Assembly (NCBI GenBank): GCA_003645605.1
Contig: QNAY01000065.1
Span: 1-6,980, forward strand
Direction of reading: 5' to 3'
DNA: 6,980 bases
Source of the DNA: Thermodesulfobacteriota bacterium
GTDB lineage: Bacteria; Desulfobacterota; Dissulfuribacteria; Dissulfuribacterales; UBA3076
This document shows, piece after piece, positions 6,588-6,980 of the stretch (the first letter of the stretch is position 1; every line of letters begins with the position of its first letter). A model generated the notes under the pieces. That model was not told the origin of the DNA, searched no databases, and was given only the letters and a program-made list of their open reading frames with translations. Made by a program: the position numbers and the translations under genes.

Positions 6588-6881
6588 ATGGCCAGACCCC
6601 CTAAATGGCGAAAAGTTGATCAGGAGCCTACTGTAACCTATTTCAAGCCAAGGGGCATACCGTTGCGCGGTCTTGATGAAGTTATTCTGACTGTTGAAGG
6701 TTTTGAGGCATTGCGTATGAGTGATATGGAGGGAATGGATCAGGATGCCGCTGCCGTTCGGATGGGCATTTCCAGACAGACCTTTGGACGAATTCTGGGA
6801 ACAGCCAGAAAGACGGTGTCTACTGCAATAGTGAAGGGTATAGGCCTGCGTATAGAAGGGGGAAATTATATCCTTAGTTGA
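6588..6881 (+). CDS. DUF134 family helix-turn-helix protein
   Basis: This 97-residue protein carries the DUF134 (COG1342) pattern: an N-terminal RPPKWRKV followed by FKPRGIPLRGLDEVIL (19-34), then VEGFEALRMSDMEGMDQDAAAVRMGISRQTFGRIL, and a GLRIEGGNY ending. Residues about 50-90 resemble a sigma-70 region 4-like helix-turn-helix (DQDAAAVRMGISRQTFGRIL), so DNA binding is likely. Target and signal are unknown. In other genomes relatives are often beside NifX/NifB-like iron-molybdenum cofactor proteins or Mrp-type ATPases; no such gene is visible before the window ends. Translation signals are the best in the window: GGAGG at 6576-6580, 7 bases before ATG 6588. No terminator is apparent after the stop. 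Confidence 0.88.
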   Translation: MARPPKWRKVDQEPTVTYFKPRGIPLRGLDEVILTVEGFEALRMSDMEGMDQDAAAVRMGISRQTFGRILGTARKTVSTAIVKGIGLRIEGGNYILS

Positions 6882-6980
6882 GGATGTAGGTAAGGTTATC
6901 TTACTCCCTGTCTGCTCCCTGGGAGAACTGCAATTCCGGAATGGGAATGAATGGGGTCAAGTCTGCTCTTAGCTCTTGAT
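6882..6980. other. Non-coding tail with a 10-bp palindrome
   Basis: No gene start is supported. The tail holds a perfect 10-bp palindrome at 6933-6942 (ATTCCGGAAT). From 6951 it reads GGGGTCAAGTCTGCTCTT, wording that resembles the outer sequence of repeats I recall near REP-type or IS200-like transposases in related bacteria. The window ends too soon to decide. No T-run follows any hairpin, so the operon has no visible terminator here. Confidence 0.35.

Noticed and set aside
6886..6925. Small hairpins after DUF134 as an intrinsic terminator
   Set aside because: The stems are five pairs or fewer (one has a one-base loop) and none is followed by a T-run.
1..6980. CRISPR array, toxin-antitoxin pair or defence genes
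   Set aside because: There are no regularly spaced direct repeats, and all six genes belong to recognised housekeeping or conserved families.

Overview
The window looks like a piece of ordinary bacterial chromosome with moderate GC content (roughly mid-40s percent by eye). It holds six intact protein genes and several small inverted repeats in the spacers. The gene set (a stand-alone RNase G next to hisC, a DUF134 regulator, a NifB/TYW1-like radical SAM protein) and the style of the spacer repeats suggest an anaerobic Gram-negative lineage, perhaps Desulfobacterota (former Deltaproteobacteria). That placement is inference from general resemblance, not a match.

Layout. Bases 1-281 are non-coding and carry an 80-bp imperfect inverted repeat (13-92), a 23-bp dyad (133-155), a possible promoter and a small leader hairpin. 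der (282-1682, +) encodes the double-GTPase ribosome assembly factor. ddl (1709-2671, -) encodes D-alanine--D-alanine ligase and converges on der with only 26 bp between the stops. The 309-bp spacer 2672-2980 lies between the divergent ddl and a plus-strand gene cluster. It holds two tandem hairpins and a 66-bp inverted repeat. The cluster then runs: radical SAM protein with a C-terminal winged-helix-like tail (2981-3919), RNase G-type endoribonuclease (3938-5449), histidinol-phosphate aminotransferase hisC (5460-6572) and a DUF134 DNA-binding protein (6588-6881). The gaps are 18, 10 and 15 bp, so one transcript is likely. The last 99 bases are non-coding and hold a 10-bp palindrome and what may be the edge of another dispersed repeat.

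How the genes relate. der, ddl and rng are housekeeping genes (ribosome assembly, peptidoglycan precursor synthesis, RNA processing), and hisC serves histidine synthesis and perhaps aromatic amino acid transamination. The radical SAM and DUF134 genes are the least understood members. No terminator is visible after DUF134, so the operon may continue past the window.

I found no CRISPR array, tRNA, rRNA, transposase, toxin-antitoxin pair or defence island, and no convincing undescribed system. What merits a second look is the spacer inverted repeats, the unclear translation signals of der and ddl, and the little-characterised radical SAM / RNase G / DUF134 grouping.
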